Source: Streptomyces zaomyceticus
GTDB lineage: Bacteria; Actinomycetota; Actinomycetes; Streptomycetales; Streptomycetaceae
Assembly: GCF_014656215.1 (NCBI RefSeq)
Contig: NZ_BNBZ01000031.1
Coordinates: forward strand, 1 to 64,000
Length of the DNA: 64,000 nt
Reading direction: 5' to 3'
Shown: positions 34,530-43,749 of the stretch, in pieces
Numbering within the stretch: position 1 is the stretch's first letter
How the letters are laid out: every line of letters begins with the position of its first letter
Position numbers and translations under genes: made by a program
Notes under the pieces: generated by a model
Told to the model about the DNA's origin: nothing
Databases searched by the model: none
Seen by the model: the letters and a program-made list of their open reading frames with translations, nothing else

Positions 34530-35231
34530 TCACGCCGGTGCGCCGGCGCCCTTCTTACGGCGGTAGAGGACGAACGCGGCCGCTCCGCCGGCCAGTACAA
34601 GGGCGCCGGTCAGGCTCGTGCCGTTGCCCGCGAGGCCGCCCCCGCCGGTGTGCATGCCGCCCTTGGGCTTCTCGTGCTTGTAGCCGTCCTCTTCCTTCTT
34701 CTGCTTGTCCTTGGACCAGTCGTCGGCGTTGACCAGGGAGAGCCCACCGGAGCCGGTGTGCACGCCGCCCTTCGGCTTGTCGTGGTCCTTCTTGCCGTGT
34801 TCGTCCTTCGACCAGTCTTCGCCGTTCACGACGGCCAGGGCACCGGAACCGGTGTGCACGCCGCCCTTCGGCTTCTCGTGGTCCTTCACGTGCTTGCCGC
34901 TCTTGTCGTGGTCCTTGGACCACTCGTCACCGCTCACGGACGTGAGCGCGCCTCCGCCGGCGTGGACTCCGCCGTGCGGCTTGTCGTGCTTCTTCTTGTC
35001 GTGGTCCTTCTTGTCGTGCTCGTCCTTCGACCAGTCCTCGGCGTCGACAAGGGCCAGGGCCCCTGCGCCGGTGTGGACGCCGCCCTTCGGCTTGTGGTGC
35101 TCACGTTCCTGGCTGTGGGACGAGCCGTCCTTGTCCCAGTCTCCGGCGGTGCTTGCGTAGGCGCCGGGTGCGGCGAGCGCCAGGGTGCCGGCGGCGGCTG
35201 TCGTGGCGATCAGAATGCGGGCAGAGCGCAT
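34530..35231 (-). CDS. Repeat-rich surface protein with C-terminal membrane anchor
   Basis: A 233-residue exported protein. A signal peptide (RILIATTAAAGTLALAAPGA, YAS-T site) is followed by about five repeats of 35-40 residues, each made of a Lys/Asp/His-rich spacer and the core GGVHTGSGALAVVNGEDWSK. The last repeat merges into LAGNGTSLTGALVLAGGAAA, a helix and the basic end YRRKKG. This is a sorting-signal shape (helix plus basic tail), but there is no LPXTG. The repeated HTGxGxL may carry the recognition sequence. ATG 35231 has AAGGGAAG upstream. The class F sortase follows 104 bases downstream. Confidence 0.75.
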   Translation of the reverse strand: MRSARILIATTAAAGTLALAAPGAYASTAGDWDKDGSSHSQEREHHKPKGGVHTGAGALALVDAEDWSKDEHDKKDHDKKKHDKPHGGVHAGGGALTSVSGDEWSKDHDKSGKHVKDHEKPKGGVHTGSGALAVVNGEDWSKDEHGKKDHDKPKGGVHTGSGGLSLVNADDWSKDKQKKEEDGYKHEKPKGGMHTGGGGLAGNGTSLTGALVLAGGAAAFVLYRRKKGAGAPA

Positions 35232-35811
35232 TGATGAAACTTCCCTTCGTCTGCTGCGCCGGCTGACTGATCGTCGGCTCCGGATGCGCAGCGACATGGC
35301 CCACCGTCAGCTGGCACCTCTGGGGCAGCCACTTGGGTTGGGACATACGGGCTCAGGGTGGTTGGGGGGCGAACCGGCATTGCCTCTGCAGCTGTATAAC
35401 TGCAGGTACAACCCATGGCTTGCTGCGTGGCGACCTCGACTGGGGCGGAGGTCCGACGGACGCACAAGGCCGGGCGCCAAGGGGAGGGACTCGGGCGATG
35501 TACGGCCTCCTCGGGACCGTCCTTGCTGGTCACGTCACAGCTGGCGGTCCTCCGCTGTACTCAGCGAAACCGACCGTCAGACCTTCAGTCGGAATTCACC
35601 CTTGAGGGTGACGCGCAGCCGCCCCCGTCGCCGGGCCACACCCGAGACTCCACCCGAGACGAGAACGGCACAGCGACACCCCGCCGGCTCTCCGCCTCCG
35701 GGGCCAGCGGCGCGTGACGGACGCCGCCTGCGCGCCGGAGGGCCTCGGCGCCCGGTCCGCCGACCGCGTCCCCCGTCCGGCGGCCCGTCCACCGAGCGGA
35801 AATGCGTGGGT
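35232..35811. other. Intergenic DNA, no gene recognised
   Basis: No convincing coding sequence. Two CTGCAG palindromes flank CTGTATAA at 35386-35405, which might be an operator for the surface-protein gene, about 155 bases downstream on the minus strand. Confidence 0.4.
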
Positions 35812-35836
35812 GGGACCCCGTCTCGGACGGGGTCCC
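35812..35836. terminator. Perfect 11-bp hairpin
   Basis: GGGACCCCGTC pairs with GACGGGGTCCC across a three-base loop, 41 bases before the IS701 remnant. It is probably a terminator left from a lost neighbour, or one protecting against read-through. Confidence 0.65.
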
Positions 35837-35876
35837 GCCCTCATGTGTTGCGGCCAAGCCCCGTCTCGCCCTGCAG

Positions 35877-36475
35877 ATGATTACGGCGGCTCTGGATGCC
35901 GGAGTTGGCACGTCGTGGGTGACCGGCGATGAGGCCTAGGGCCAGGACCCCGGCCTGCGGACCGGGTTGGAGGCCCGCGAGGTGGGCTACGTGCTGGCGG
36001 TCTCCTGCGCCACCAAAGTACAGATCAACCAGGGCCGCACCCCGATCCGTGCGGACGCGGCCGCCGACTGCCTGCCCGCCTCGGCCTGGCAGCGGCAGAG
36101 CGCCGGTTCTGGGGCCAAAGGGCCCCGCTACTACGACTGGGCCTGGGTGCAGAACGGCACCGACGAGCACCGTTATCTGCCGGTCCGCCACAATCCCACC
36201 ACCGACGAGCTCGCCTTTTGCCTCTGCTGGTCACCTCGGGCCGTGCTTGCGTTCCTGGCCGTGGCCGTCGACGCCGCGAGACCGACCAGACCTGCGGCTC
36301 CGAACCGTCCCCCCGGGGCGGAGAGCCGGTCCACCGGACCGTCCCGCAGATCCGCCGCTTCATCGGCGCCCTGCTCAGCCCACCGGTCACGTCCCTGAAC
36401 GCGCTCCTACATTGGTCGAGCTGGCGCAGAAACCACCAAGCTTCGGTACGTCGCAGCCACTATCGACAGCGACTT
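35877..36475 (+). pseudogene. IS701-family transposase, broken
   Basis: The plus strand reads ITAALDAGVGTSWVTGDEA, then a stop, then GQDPGLRTGLEAREVGYVLA, VSCATKVQINQGRTPIRADA and KGPRYYDWAWVQNGTDEHRY. These are the DDE-domain elements of IS701 transposases (WVTGDEVYG, GYVLAV, KGPRxYDW). After LCWSPRAV the frame shifts, and the C-terminal part reappears as TVPQIRRFIGALLSPPVTSL and WSSWRRNHQASVRRSHYRQR. At least one stop, one frameshift and an internal loss make it inactive. The N-terminal half is gone. Confidence 0.85.
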
Positions 36476-36682
36476 GCCATCCCCTCGAGCACGTAGATCG
36501 CGAAGTCACACTGAAGTACTACCTCTGGCATGCGATCTTGACCGATGGCCCACTGGCTTTGACCGGCTCCGGCTGCAGGGGACGCTCTTCTGTACCCCCG
36601 GGCGCCGACGGTCAAAGGGCCGGGGCCCAGGCCAGAGCCGGTCAAGTTGTCCGCCAGGGGCGCAAAGCATCATGATCGCCGG

Positions 36683-37048
36683 ATGATTGAGGAGACGACG
36701 GTCGAGGAGACCTGGCGGCAGATGCTGGAGGGCGACCCCGCGGTACGGCAGGGGGACCCGGCGGTGGTGGAGGCCGCCTACGCTGAACCGCGCCTGCGGG
36801 TCCTGTTCCCGTTCCCGAGCCATGGGTGCCTCACCTTTCACAGGAACTCGCAGTTCCCGTGGAGCAACGACCTGCCGTTCATCGCCGGCAGCGATCCGTG
36901 CAAGGTGTACGGGCCGTTGTACTCGTCGGTCCTGGGTGAGGGGCTCACGCCGAAGGAGGCGGCCGCGCTGGTGGTGGCCCACCTGCCCCTCGACTGCGGG
37001 CCGGCCTTCGACGGGCCGTGGCCCCCGCCGGACAGCCCCACCGACTGA
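36683..37048 (+). CDS. DUF6193 family protein
   Basis: A 121-residue soluble protein. AAYAEPRLRVLFPFPSHGCL, TFHRNSQFPWSNDLPFIAGS and EAAALVVAHLPLDCGPAF follow the DUF6193 pattern (LFP-x-SH, then LAALVVAHLP), a family of small actinobacterial proteins sometimes labelled natural-product associated. ATG 36683 is one of two close starts (another is at 36671). Function unknown. It follows the IS701 remnant and could be part of the small-protein zone between 36 and 51 kb. Confidence 0.6.
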   Translation: MIEETTVEETWRQMLEGDPAVRQGDPAVVEAAYAEPRLRVLFPFPSHGCLTFHRNSQFPWSNDLPFIAGSDPCKVYGPLYSSVLGEGLTPKEAAALVVAHLPLDCGPAFDGPWPPPDSPTD

Positions 37049-37195
37049 ACCACCGACTGAACCACCAGAACGTCCCCTGCGCCGTCACACCCCCGGTTGA
37101 CCGTGGCTGAACGCTCGATCTGGCACGGATCTGGCACGCGCGCGCACGGAACCGGTTTCATCGAAGCCGCGTCTGACGGCCAGGAAGGGGGCGAC

Positions 37196-37636
37196 GTGAT
37201 AGCTCAAGGTAAGGCCCGTCGTCGCTGCGTGGCGGTTGTTTCGATTCGCGCGCGGCTCGTCGCGGTGGCGCTAACGTCCTTGTTGGCTGCCGGTTGCGGC
37301 ATGCTGAACGATCCGGTCAAGGAACGCTGGGAGTCCAGAACCGAGTTCTCACGTTGCGGCGAGGTGAGCCTGGATCAGGGTACGGAGATGCAGAAACAGG
37401 CGGCGCGGGAAATTGCCTGCCTCCAGCGAGCCCTCAAGAACGGCGAGAGCGCGGAACTGAAGGTGACCTATCCCACCGTGGAGGGTGACCCGATTCGCGA
37501 GTACTACCGTTTGACGCCGCAAGGCAGGCTTGAGGTGTACACAGACAGCACAGACGATCGTTACTCGGACCAGAAGTGGTCGTTCGCCGAGTGCTACACC
37601 CCGGAATGGCTGGCTGAGATCTCCTGCGATCTGTGA
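37196..37636 (+). CDS. Lipoprotein, DUF4362-like
   Basis: A 146-residue lipoprotein. GTG 37196 follows AGGAAGGGG. The signal sequence RLVAVALTSLLAAGC places the lipidated Cys at residue 34. The mature part has SRCGEVSLDQGTEMQKQAAR and ELKVTYPTVEGDPIREYYRL, then RLEVYTDSTDDRYSDQKW and a final Cys pair. The combination TxEGDPIxxxYxL with D-x-RD/DDRY-x-D resembles DUF4362 lipoproteins better known in Firmicutes. The assignment is by eye only. Confidence 0.6.
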   Translation: MIAQGKARRRCVAVVSIRARLVAVALTSLLAAGCGMLNDPVKERWESRTEFSRCGEVSLDQGTEMQKQAAREIACLQRALKNGESAELKVTYPTVEGDPIREYYRLTPQGRLEVYTDSTDDRYSDQKWSFAECYTPEWLAEISCDL

Positions 37637-38150
37637 CCAGCGCCAACGACCCGACCTGGCGCGATGAGGTCGTCGATTTGCCTCCCGGCGGCCGAATGGA
37701 ACCACCCGTCAGACGCTTTCAACTACAGTCGCTGAGATTGGGAGCCGGCGAGCTGCCGGAGTACGGCTGAACGACACGCGCATCAGCCCCAATAGGACCG
37801 GTGCCGACACGGAGCGACAACACCGGCCACAGCCCACATCGCGGCCGCCTGCTCCGCATCCACCCGTTCCCGGTGGTCCGGTCAACGGACATCCGTGACG
37901 GCGGGGGCACGGCGCCCAACCCCACTCGGCAAGGCGTACGACGGGCCGAGTCGTCGCCCAGTTGAGCAGCGCCAGTACGACAGGCATCGACCATCGGGGG
38001 CCGCCCGGCTTGCGCCGCGCCGGGGCCGGCCCCGCGGGTGCGGATAGCAGGCGGCCGGGCGCACGGGCCTCCAAGCGCTCGTCGGCGTAGAACGGTCCGA
38101 CGAGGGTCCGCCCACGAACTGACGGATCCTCATGCAATGGCGAGCGCCCT
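37637..38150. other. Intergenic DNA, nothing recognised
   Basis: GC-rich, with open frames on both strands but no recognisable protein text or start signals. Confidence 0.45.
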
Positions 38151-38273
38151 TTACGTCTGGCCCGGCGGCCGGCCGCAGCAGGCGACGGTCTCACTCTGGT
38201 CGGCGCCGACCAGCGGCACTACCGCAAGCGCCGCCGCCAGTGCCACGAACAAACCGAGTACGGCTTTAGGCAC
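38151..38273 (-). CDS. Very small secreted or membrane peptide (40 residues)
   Basis: A GTG at 38273 with a strong AGGAGGAGGAA directly before it opens a 40-codon frame to TAA 38151. The peptide begins VPKAVLGLFVALAAALAVVP, a hydrophobic helix, then VGADQSETVACCGRPPGQT with a vicinal Cys pair. The signal-like helix plus GADQS could be a cleaved leader or an anchored microprotein. I know of no family. Confidence 0.45.
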   Translation of the reverse strand: MPKAVLGLFVALAAALAVVPLVGADQSETVACCGRPPGQT

Positions 38274-38382
38274 TTCCTCCTCCTGATCGCTGGAATCCAC
38301 TTCCGCTTCAAGCGGTCACCGATTCAGATGCACAAGGCGTGGCCAGTGCGACGATCCTCCAGACGGCCACGCAAGGAGAGAC

Positions 38383-38820
38383 ATGGGCACCTGGGATACC
38401 GGCCCCTTCGACAACGACACCGCCGCCGACTTCGGGGGTGATCTGGACGAGGCAGCGCGGGAAGAACGCGAACCCATGATCCGCGGCGTGCTCGTACGCG
38501 CCGCCAGCCTCGTGGACTTCCTCGGGATCTACGACGGCGAGCGGGCAGTGGCCGCAGCTGCCCTGGTCGTCGCCCAGCATCCTGACTGCGAGCCAGCATG
38601 TTTGAACTATGGCCCATCAGAGCCGGTGCCGGAGTTGCCCGCAGACCTTCGAATGCTCGCCGCCGACGCCCTGGACCAAGTGGTCTCCGGCCTGTCTGAA
38701 CTCGCCGAACAGTGGGCCGAAGCTGCGAACTGGTCGAAATGGCGTCAGGAGATCACCCGCCTCCGCGACCTCCTTGACCCTCCGATCCCGCCACAAGAGG
38801 AGGCCCTCTTCGAGATCTAA
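38383..38820 (+). CDS. DUF4259 family protein
   Basis: A 145-residue soluble protein. The diagnostic start MGTWDTGPFDNDTAADFGGD of DUF4259 is complete, followed by ERAVAAAALVVAQHPDCEPA and a C-terminal helical region with KWRQEITRLRDLLDPP, also typical. ATG 38383 has GGAGAGAC directly before. Members occur singly in many actinobacteria, and the function is unknown. An immunity-like role has been suggested by context in some genomes, which I cannot test here. Confidence 0.85.
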   Translation: MGTWDTGPFDNDTAADFGGDLDEAAREEREPMIRGVLVRAASLVDFLGIYDGERAVAAAALVVAQHPDCEPACLNYGPSEPVPELPADLRMLAADALDQVVSGLSELAEQWAEAANWSKWRQEITRLRDLLDPPIPPQEEALFEI

Positions 38821-38918
38821 TCGGTTACCCAAAGTCACAGCCCGCAGAACTTGAGCCAGAACCCGAAGTGGTGAACATTTTCCGTCCTTTCTCGTGGACG
38901 AAGCCACCCAAGGCCGAG

Positions 38919-39118
38919 TCACCGCGACAGCTCGGTGGTCAGAGCGGTGCCGTCGTCGACTTCCCCGGTCCGCAAGCCATGGATGTCCAGCAGCATGCCG
39001 TCCAGCGGCCCGCCGACCCGTTCGGCGTAGGTCCCGTTGCGGGAGCGGGCCGGCGTTTGGGGTCGTCGTGGTCCGCGCCGTAGACGCGTCCGTTCAGCTG
39101 CTGCTCATCGCCGTTCAT
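38919..39118 (-). pseudogene. Frameshifted small conserved gene
   Basis: From ATG 39118 the reverse strand reads MNGDEQQLNGRVYGADHDD and PKRRPA. The text then continues in another frame as RSRNGTYAERVGGPLDGMLL and DIHGLRTGEVDDGTALTTEL to a stop at 38919. GGPLDGxLLDI is a motif of small actinobacterial proteins. A single indel near 39055 breaks the gene, unless it is a sequencing error. Confidence 0.55.
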
Positions 39119-39284
39119 CTGATCAGCGTGGTAGCCGCCACCGACAACGAAGCGACGCGCCGTCGACCCCGACCGGTGAGGATCCTCTTCCCCATGGCTG
39201 TCGCGTGGGAAGGACACCTCATGGAGTTAAGCCGTCAACATGACAGGCAGGGACACCGGTCCGAAGACGTCGAATAGTTCATGA

Positions 39285-39779
39285 TCACAGGGATGTGTCG
39301 GGCGTGAAGGCGTACGTCCGAAGCGGATCCAGGTGCATCTCATGCGGGCCCATGCAGTCCGCGGCAAGGGTTGCCACGCCCGCCCCGCACACGCACGTCA
39401 TGTTGGGTCCTCCGGTTCCAAGAGGTCCGCAGCAACCGTGGTGCATACCCGGAGAGCTGGCCAGTTGCAGGTTCAGCGTGTCCTCCGGGTGCACGATGGC
39501 AGAGTTTCGGGGGCCGGCAGGCGCCATGTCCGTCATCCCGGGCGGCATGAGGAGAGCCCGGCTCACAAGTGCGGACGGCGCCCGGGTACCTGGGGCCACG
39601 AAAGGGGCGCCCCAGGGTTCGGGATCCAAGGCATAACTGCCTCTCGGGACTGTCGAGGGCGCGAGCCGCGTCTTGCCGTGCCGGTCCCTGTCAAGCACCG
39701 AGATGTCCGGGATGCTCTGAAGCTCCTGCAGGTCCGGGGTGAGTTCGGCACCGCACTTCGCGCAGTAGAAGACCGTCAT
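39285..39779 (-). CDS. Zinc-ribbon hypothetical protein
   Basis: A 164-residue protein starting MTVFYCAKCGAEL, a CxxC knuckle, with later Cys clusters (HHGCCGPLG, MTCVCGAGVATLAADC) that could complete one or two zinc sites. The middle (EPWGAPFVAPG, MPPGMTDMAPAG, IVHPEDTLNL) is recognisable as a conserved Streptomyces hypothetical. The element TACAAC lies seven bases before ATG 39779, so the mRNA may be leaderless. Function unknown. Confidence 0.7.
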   Translation of the reverse strand: MTVFYCAKCGAELTPDLQELQSIPDISVLDRDRHGKTRLAPSTVPRGSYALDPEPWGAPFVAPGTRAPSALVSRALLMPPGMTDMAPAGPRNSAIVHPEDTLNLQLASSPGMHHGCCGPLGTGGPNMTCVCGAGVATLAADCMGPHEMHLDPLRTYAFTPDTSL

Positions 39780-40096
39780 ACCAACCGTTGTATCCCACCG
39801 GCAGCCTCAGTCACGACCGCGTCCGCCTGCTCAGTCCGCCTGTCCGCGAGCTCCCCTGCGGCCGCCTTGCGGCTGGTCTCATCGGCTCCACGTGACCACC
39901 CGACATCGCCCAGCAGCCTATGAAGGGGGCCCAGCCCCGCTCGATGAGCAGGACCCCTGCCGTTCTTGGTGGTGGCCTTGCGGGCCTTGGTGAGCCAGAC
40001 CTGGGACCCGATGTTGATGCGCGGGTCGGCGAAGGGCCGTTCCCTGGGCCCTTGGTGTGGTGCGGTCGCGTCGCTGCTGCCCATGGCGCCGACTCG
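39780..40096. other. Intergenic DNA, possible remnant on the minus strand
   Basis: The reverse strand has a stretch FADPRINIGSQVWLTKARKA with protein-like character near 39990-40045, but no start, no stop context and no family. Probably a remnant. Confidence 0.3.
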
Positions 40097-40134
40097 TCGA
40101 CTGTGTGTCGAGCCGGGCGATAGGGTCGCGGGCA
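40097..40134 (+). promoter_or_regulatory. Promoter of the HEAT-repeat gene, leaderless
   Basis: TCGACT (40097-40102) and TAGGGT (40121-40126) are 18 bases apart. The ATG follows the -10 element by seven bases, so transcription probably starts at the codon itself, common in actinobacteria. Confidence 0.5.
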
Positions 40135-42116
40135 TGGAGGAGGGACTGAACGCGGTTGACTGGGCGGCGCTGAGGCACAACTACGGGTCTGCCGAGGACG
40201 TGCCCGACCTCTTGCGTCGATGTGCGGGGCCGGATCCGGACGACGCCGTCGACGCAGCGTTCGATCTGCTCAACCAGCTCTTCCACCAGGGTGGCTGGAT
40301 CTGCTCAGCGGCACCGGCTGCGCTGCCCTTTCTGTTGCGCCTGGCCGCGAGTCCGGCTGTCCCGCTCCCGAGTCGCCGCGCGGTGCTGGAGCTGGTGTGG
40401 AGACTGGCGGCCGAGGCCGGGCAGGTAGCGGAAAGGTTCCTTGATCCTGGCTGGCAGTCGGCATGGGAACGGGCTCTTCCGAAGGTGCTCGTCCTGCTCA
40501 CTGATCCCGCCCCGGGCATTCGGCGGGACTCGGCCCACCTACTCGCTGTCTGCGACAGCCCCGGTGAACTCGTCCTGCCGACGCTTGTGCGGGCCTGGCA
40601 GGCAGAGGTCGATCCGGCGACTCGTCTCGACGTGGTCCTCGCGCTCGGCAGGGCGGTGGGACGGGAGCCGGCTGGACCGCAGGCCACCGAGGTCCTGGAG
40701 GTACTCCGCGGGCTGCTCGACGGCCCGGAGGCGCAGACCCGCCTGGCGGCGGTGCACGCGCTCGCCCCGGCCGCTCCGAACCTTCCCGTACAACGGGTCG
40801 ACCTCCTGCTGGAAGCAGTCCGGGACCCGAGCGTCGAGCTGTGGCGCCACACAAGCTCGGTTGATGCCGGCATCAAAGGTGTCCACCACTGGACGGCGGC
40901 GTTGTTCACCGGGCCGTCCCCCACCTTCACCCTCGGCCTGCTGGAGGACCATCCCGACGACGACCAGCGGGTCGGCGCACTGGCCCAGGCAGGCGCGTTG
41001 CTCGCGCAGTGGCGTTCGGTGACCGCCGACCTCCTTCCTTCCCTCGCCGCTCGGCTGGACGATCCCACCCTTGAGGTCCGGTTCCGGGCGGCCGAGCTGC
41101 TGGCCTGCCTCGGCCCGGCCGCCGTGGCCCACGCCGACGAGGTCGCCGTCCTGCTCGACGACACCGCCGCGCGGGACACCCGGAAGCGGCAGACCGCCGC
41201 CGAGGCCGCCTTGTGGGCGCTGGCCCGGATGAACGATCCGCGCTGCGTGCCGGGCCTGATCAAGCTGATGACTGACACACGATCGGGCTTCGCTACAGGC
41301 TCCCCTGGCTATCCCGTCACCGACGGCCTGCACCATGCTGTCCTCCCCTCGGTCCACGAGGTTCTGGGCTGTCTTCCTGACCACGCCGAGCTATTCCTGC
41401 CGGCGATCGGCGAGCAGCTTGATGCCGTCACGGACGACCGTGTGCTCAACAGCCTCTGCCGGGTGCTCGCGGGTTGGGGGCCCGCCGCGAAGGCAGCGGT
41501 TCCCCAGCTGCTCGGTCTCTTGGAGGACGATCGGACCTGGGCAGCGGCAGCGAAGGTGCTGGCACGGATCGGGGTGGCGGGGAACGGGGCACGAGACCTG
41601 TTGTTGGCCCGATCGAGCAGCGGCGAAGCACGCGCAGAAGTCGCAGCCTGGGCGTACTGGAAGGTTGGCGGCGAGCCTGGACCGGCCCTGGAAGCGCTTG
41701 GACACGTCGCCGCCGAGGGAAGCATCCGACGTCCTTCCCTGCGCATGCTCGCTGACCTCGGCCCTCACGCTGCCTTCTACGCGGACCAGCTTCGGGTTAT
41801 GGCTGCCGACAACGACCCCTGGACCCGCGTCGAGGCGGGGCATGCGCTCTGGGCCACGACTGGCGATTTCGAGACCAGCGTCCCGGCCATGACGAGTGCC
41901 GTTCAGGAGCTGACCAACGGCGTCTATCTCCCCGTCATGCTCCCCGCCGTTCGATACCTGACCCAGGTCGGCCGCCCCGCTCGACCCGCCGCGCAGCTCC
42001 TCCGCGGCGTGCTGACTGGTGATCAGCGGCTTCGCAGCAACGGCTGCTGGCGGGGCTTCACCCAGGACGAAGCCATCCGAGCCGCGCTCGAAGAACTGCT
42101 CGCCGCCTGCGACTGA
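40134..42116 (+). CDS. HEAT-repeat protein
   Basis: A 660-residue all-helical protein, cytosolic. It consists of repeated HEAT/PBS-lyase-type helical pairs, for example PTLVRAWQAEVDPATRLDVV, LLDGPEAQTRLAAVHALAPA, LAARLDDPTLEVRFRAAELL, LLGLLEDDRTWAAAAKVLAR and AADNDPWTRVEAGHALWATT. No catalytic domain is seen. Such proteins serve as scaffolds. In actinobacteria they are often found next to small DUF proteins. The start at ATG 40134 fits the leaderless promoter. Partner unknown. Confidence 0.85.
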   Translation: MEEGLNAVDWAALRHNYGSAEDVPDLLRRCAGPDPDDAVDAAFDLLNQLFHQGGWICSAAPAALPFLLRLAASPAVPLPSRRAVLELVWRLAAEAGQVAERFLDPGWQSAWERALPKVLVLLTDPAPGIRRDSAHLLAVCDSPGELVLPTLVRAWQAEVDPATRLDVVLALGRAVGREPAGPQATEVLEVLRGLLDGPEAQTRLAAVHALAPAAPNLPVQRVDLLLEAVRDPSVELWRHTSSVDAGIKGVHHWTAALFTGPSPTFTLGLLEDHPDDDQRVGALAQAGALLAQWRSVTADLLPSLAARLDDPTLEVRFRAAELLACLGPAAVAHADEVAVLLDDTAARDTRKRQTAAEAALWALARMNDPRCVPGLIKLMTDTRSGFATGSPGYPVTDGLHHAVLPSVHEVLGCLPDHAELFLPAIGEQLDAVTDDRVLNSLCRVLAGWGPAAKAAVPQLLGLLEDDRTWAAAAKVLARIGVAGNGARDLLLARSSSGEARAEVAAWAYWKVGGEPGPALEALGHVAAEGSIRRPSLRMLADLGPHAAFYADQLRVMAADNDPWTRVEAGHALWATTGDFETSVPAMTSAVQELTNGVYLPVMLPAVRYLTQVGRPARPAAQLLRGVLTGDQRLRSNGCWRGFTQDEAIRAALEELLAACD

Positions 42117-42781
42117 CTGGCCGTCTCTGCGTGAGCGGCGGCAGGCTCAGGTGATCTCCCCGCCCCTTGCGTGATCTTTCCCGGCGTGCCGAACTCGTGT
42201 CGGTGTGTCGTGGAGAGCCTGCGTGAGCACGGAGTTCGGCCAGTTTGAAGGGCCCTGGATGCTCACCTGGGAGGAAAGCGTGGACGCTCACGCAATGCGT
42301 ACGCGGTCGGTGCCGACCGCCCCGTCTACTTCAACACCGCAGCTGAACTCGCGGCGCCATCTGGCTGCCCCACTCCAAGACGTGCAGGTTTCCAGCGTCA
42401 CCGGGATGTCCGCCCCTGCGGAGGCGCAGCCTGGGCAGGGGGCCTGCGCGAGAAGGCACGGGAACTGGGACACCGCATGCCCCGCTGACAAGAACAGCCG
42501 CGTCCGACGAACCGAGCACAATGCCTCACCGCTATATCTCGCCAAACGAACGACGCCTCAGCTGCTCAGCGGAGACAGACTCGCTGCTCAACACCGGAAC
42601 CGAAGGTCGCTGGCAAGCGCTGAGGCAGCCTCTCAGGTAGTTGGATTTATGGAGGAACAGCCCTCGTTCGCCTCCTAGAGACTGCTGGATGCGGCAAGGG
42701 CTCGGGTGGCAGCGAAGCAGCGAGGGCCAGCGCGACATGCCCGGAACGTCGTTACAGCACCCTGTCATCGCTGCGCATCGG
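42117..42781. other. Intergenic DNA with a weak minus-strand candidate
   Basis: At 42288-42545 the reverse strand has an 85-codon frame with CPGCASAGADIPVTLETCTS and WRREFSCGVEVDG, a Cys pattern that could be a small zinc protein. It lacks a ribosome site and a recognised family. The rest is empty. Confidence 0.3.
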
Positions 42782-43351
42782 TCACCCCTCGGCCGGGCTA
42801 CGAGGTCGGTCGCGGTGAGCCCGCCACGCAGCGAGCGCTTCGGTCCGACTGCCAGCCGGATGCTCGGCATGCCAGTCACGCAGAAAGCGGTTGAGCTCGA
42901 ACTGCGCGCCGATCTCCTGAACCTGGGCAGCGGTCTGGCGCGTGGCGTGCCAGTGGGCGACGGCGTCGGCCAGGGTGCGCCCTGCGCCTTCGGCAACGAA
43001 CGCTCGCATGTACGCGTCGAAGTGGAAGCTCGGGCCGATCTCCCGGCGGAAGTATTCGCGCAGGACCTGACTGCACCGCTGCCCCTCGGGAAGCACGGTG
43101 GAGCCGTTTACCGGCGCACCAAGCTGGCGGCCGGCGCTGCGCGTCCGGGACGCCGCCGCCGCCGGGGCGACGCCGTCCAACGCGGCCCGCAGTCGCTCCG
43201 TCAGCGCCACCTTCCCACCGCTCCGCGACACACCGATCTCCCGGGCAAGCACGGTCAGCTCGGCCAGCGTCCAGTACCAGCGGGCCAACTCGTCCCCACT
43301 CAGCGCCGCGCTCAGCTCCGGTCGCGTCTCAGCACCCGCGTTCGAACTCAT
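42782..43351 (-). CDS. DUF6434 (SAP-like) protein
   Basis: A 189-residue protein. The N-terminal half is a SAP-like helix-turn-helix (LSGDELARWYWTLAELTVLA, REIGVSRSGGKVALTERLRA). The second half matches DUF6434: VNGSTVLPEGQRCSQVLREY, FHFDAYMRAFVAEGAGRTLA and IGAQFELNRFLRDWHAEHPA. SAP domains often contact DNA, so a nucleic-acid role is possible. ATG 43351 was chosen from the domain start. It lies between empty DNA and an IS5 remnant. Confidence 0.75.
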   Translation of the reverse strand: MSSNAGAETRPELSAALSGDELARWYWTLAELTVLAREIGVSRSGGKVALTERLRAALDGVAPAAAASRTRSAGRQLGAPVNGSTVLPEGQRCSQVLREYFRREIGPSFHFDAYMRAFVAEGAGRTLADAVAHWHATRQTAAQVQEIGAQFELNRFLRDWHAEHPAGSRTEALAAWRAHRDRPRSPAEG

Positions 43352-43749
43352 GTCCCCATGATAAGTGTCCCGTCTCAGCAGATACTGCAGATGCAGGGCC
43401 GGTGACCTGTGGGCTGACAGGTTGCGTCGAGACTCACGGCAGGTGGAACGAGGCGTCCCGGGAGGGCCGTGGAGGGAGTCGAGTGCTCGACTCACCGATC
43501 ATGGCGAGGGAGCGGAGCCCTGCGCCGGACTCCGGCAGGACGGTGAGACTCCTGGTCCCATGATTCGCGGTGAAGGTGCAACTCGGTGCGCGCGACGTTG
43601 CGAAGCACGCACTGCTCGGCCTCGCCGAAGGTCAGGTTTCCCCGGCCTTTTCCAGCGGCCCGCTCCACCGGGCCTCGGCGCGGTCGTCCACGTCCGGGTG
43701 AAGTCTTTCCCTCTAGCCGGGGACAGTCGCTGATCACATGCGGTGAATG
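43352..43749. other. Intergenic DNA, nothing firmly recognised
   Basis: The minus strand shows GRGNLTFGEAEQCVLRNVAR near 43592-43651, protein-like but unassigned. No start or context supports a gene. Confidence 0.3.

Noticed and set aside
37709..38194. A 161-codon minus-strand frame
   Set aside because: No start signal and no recognised motif. The composition is that of a random GC-rich frame.
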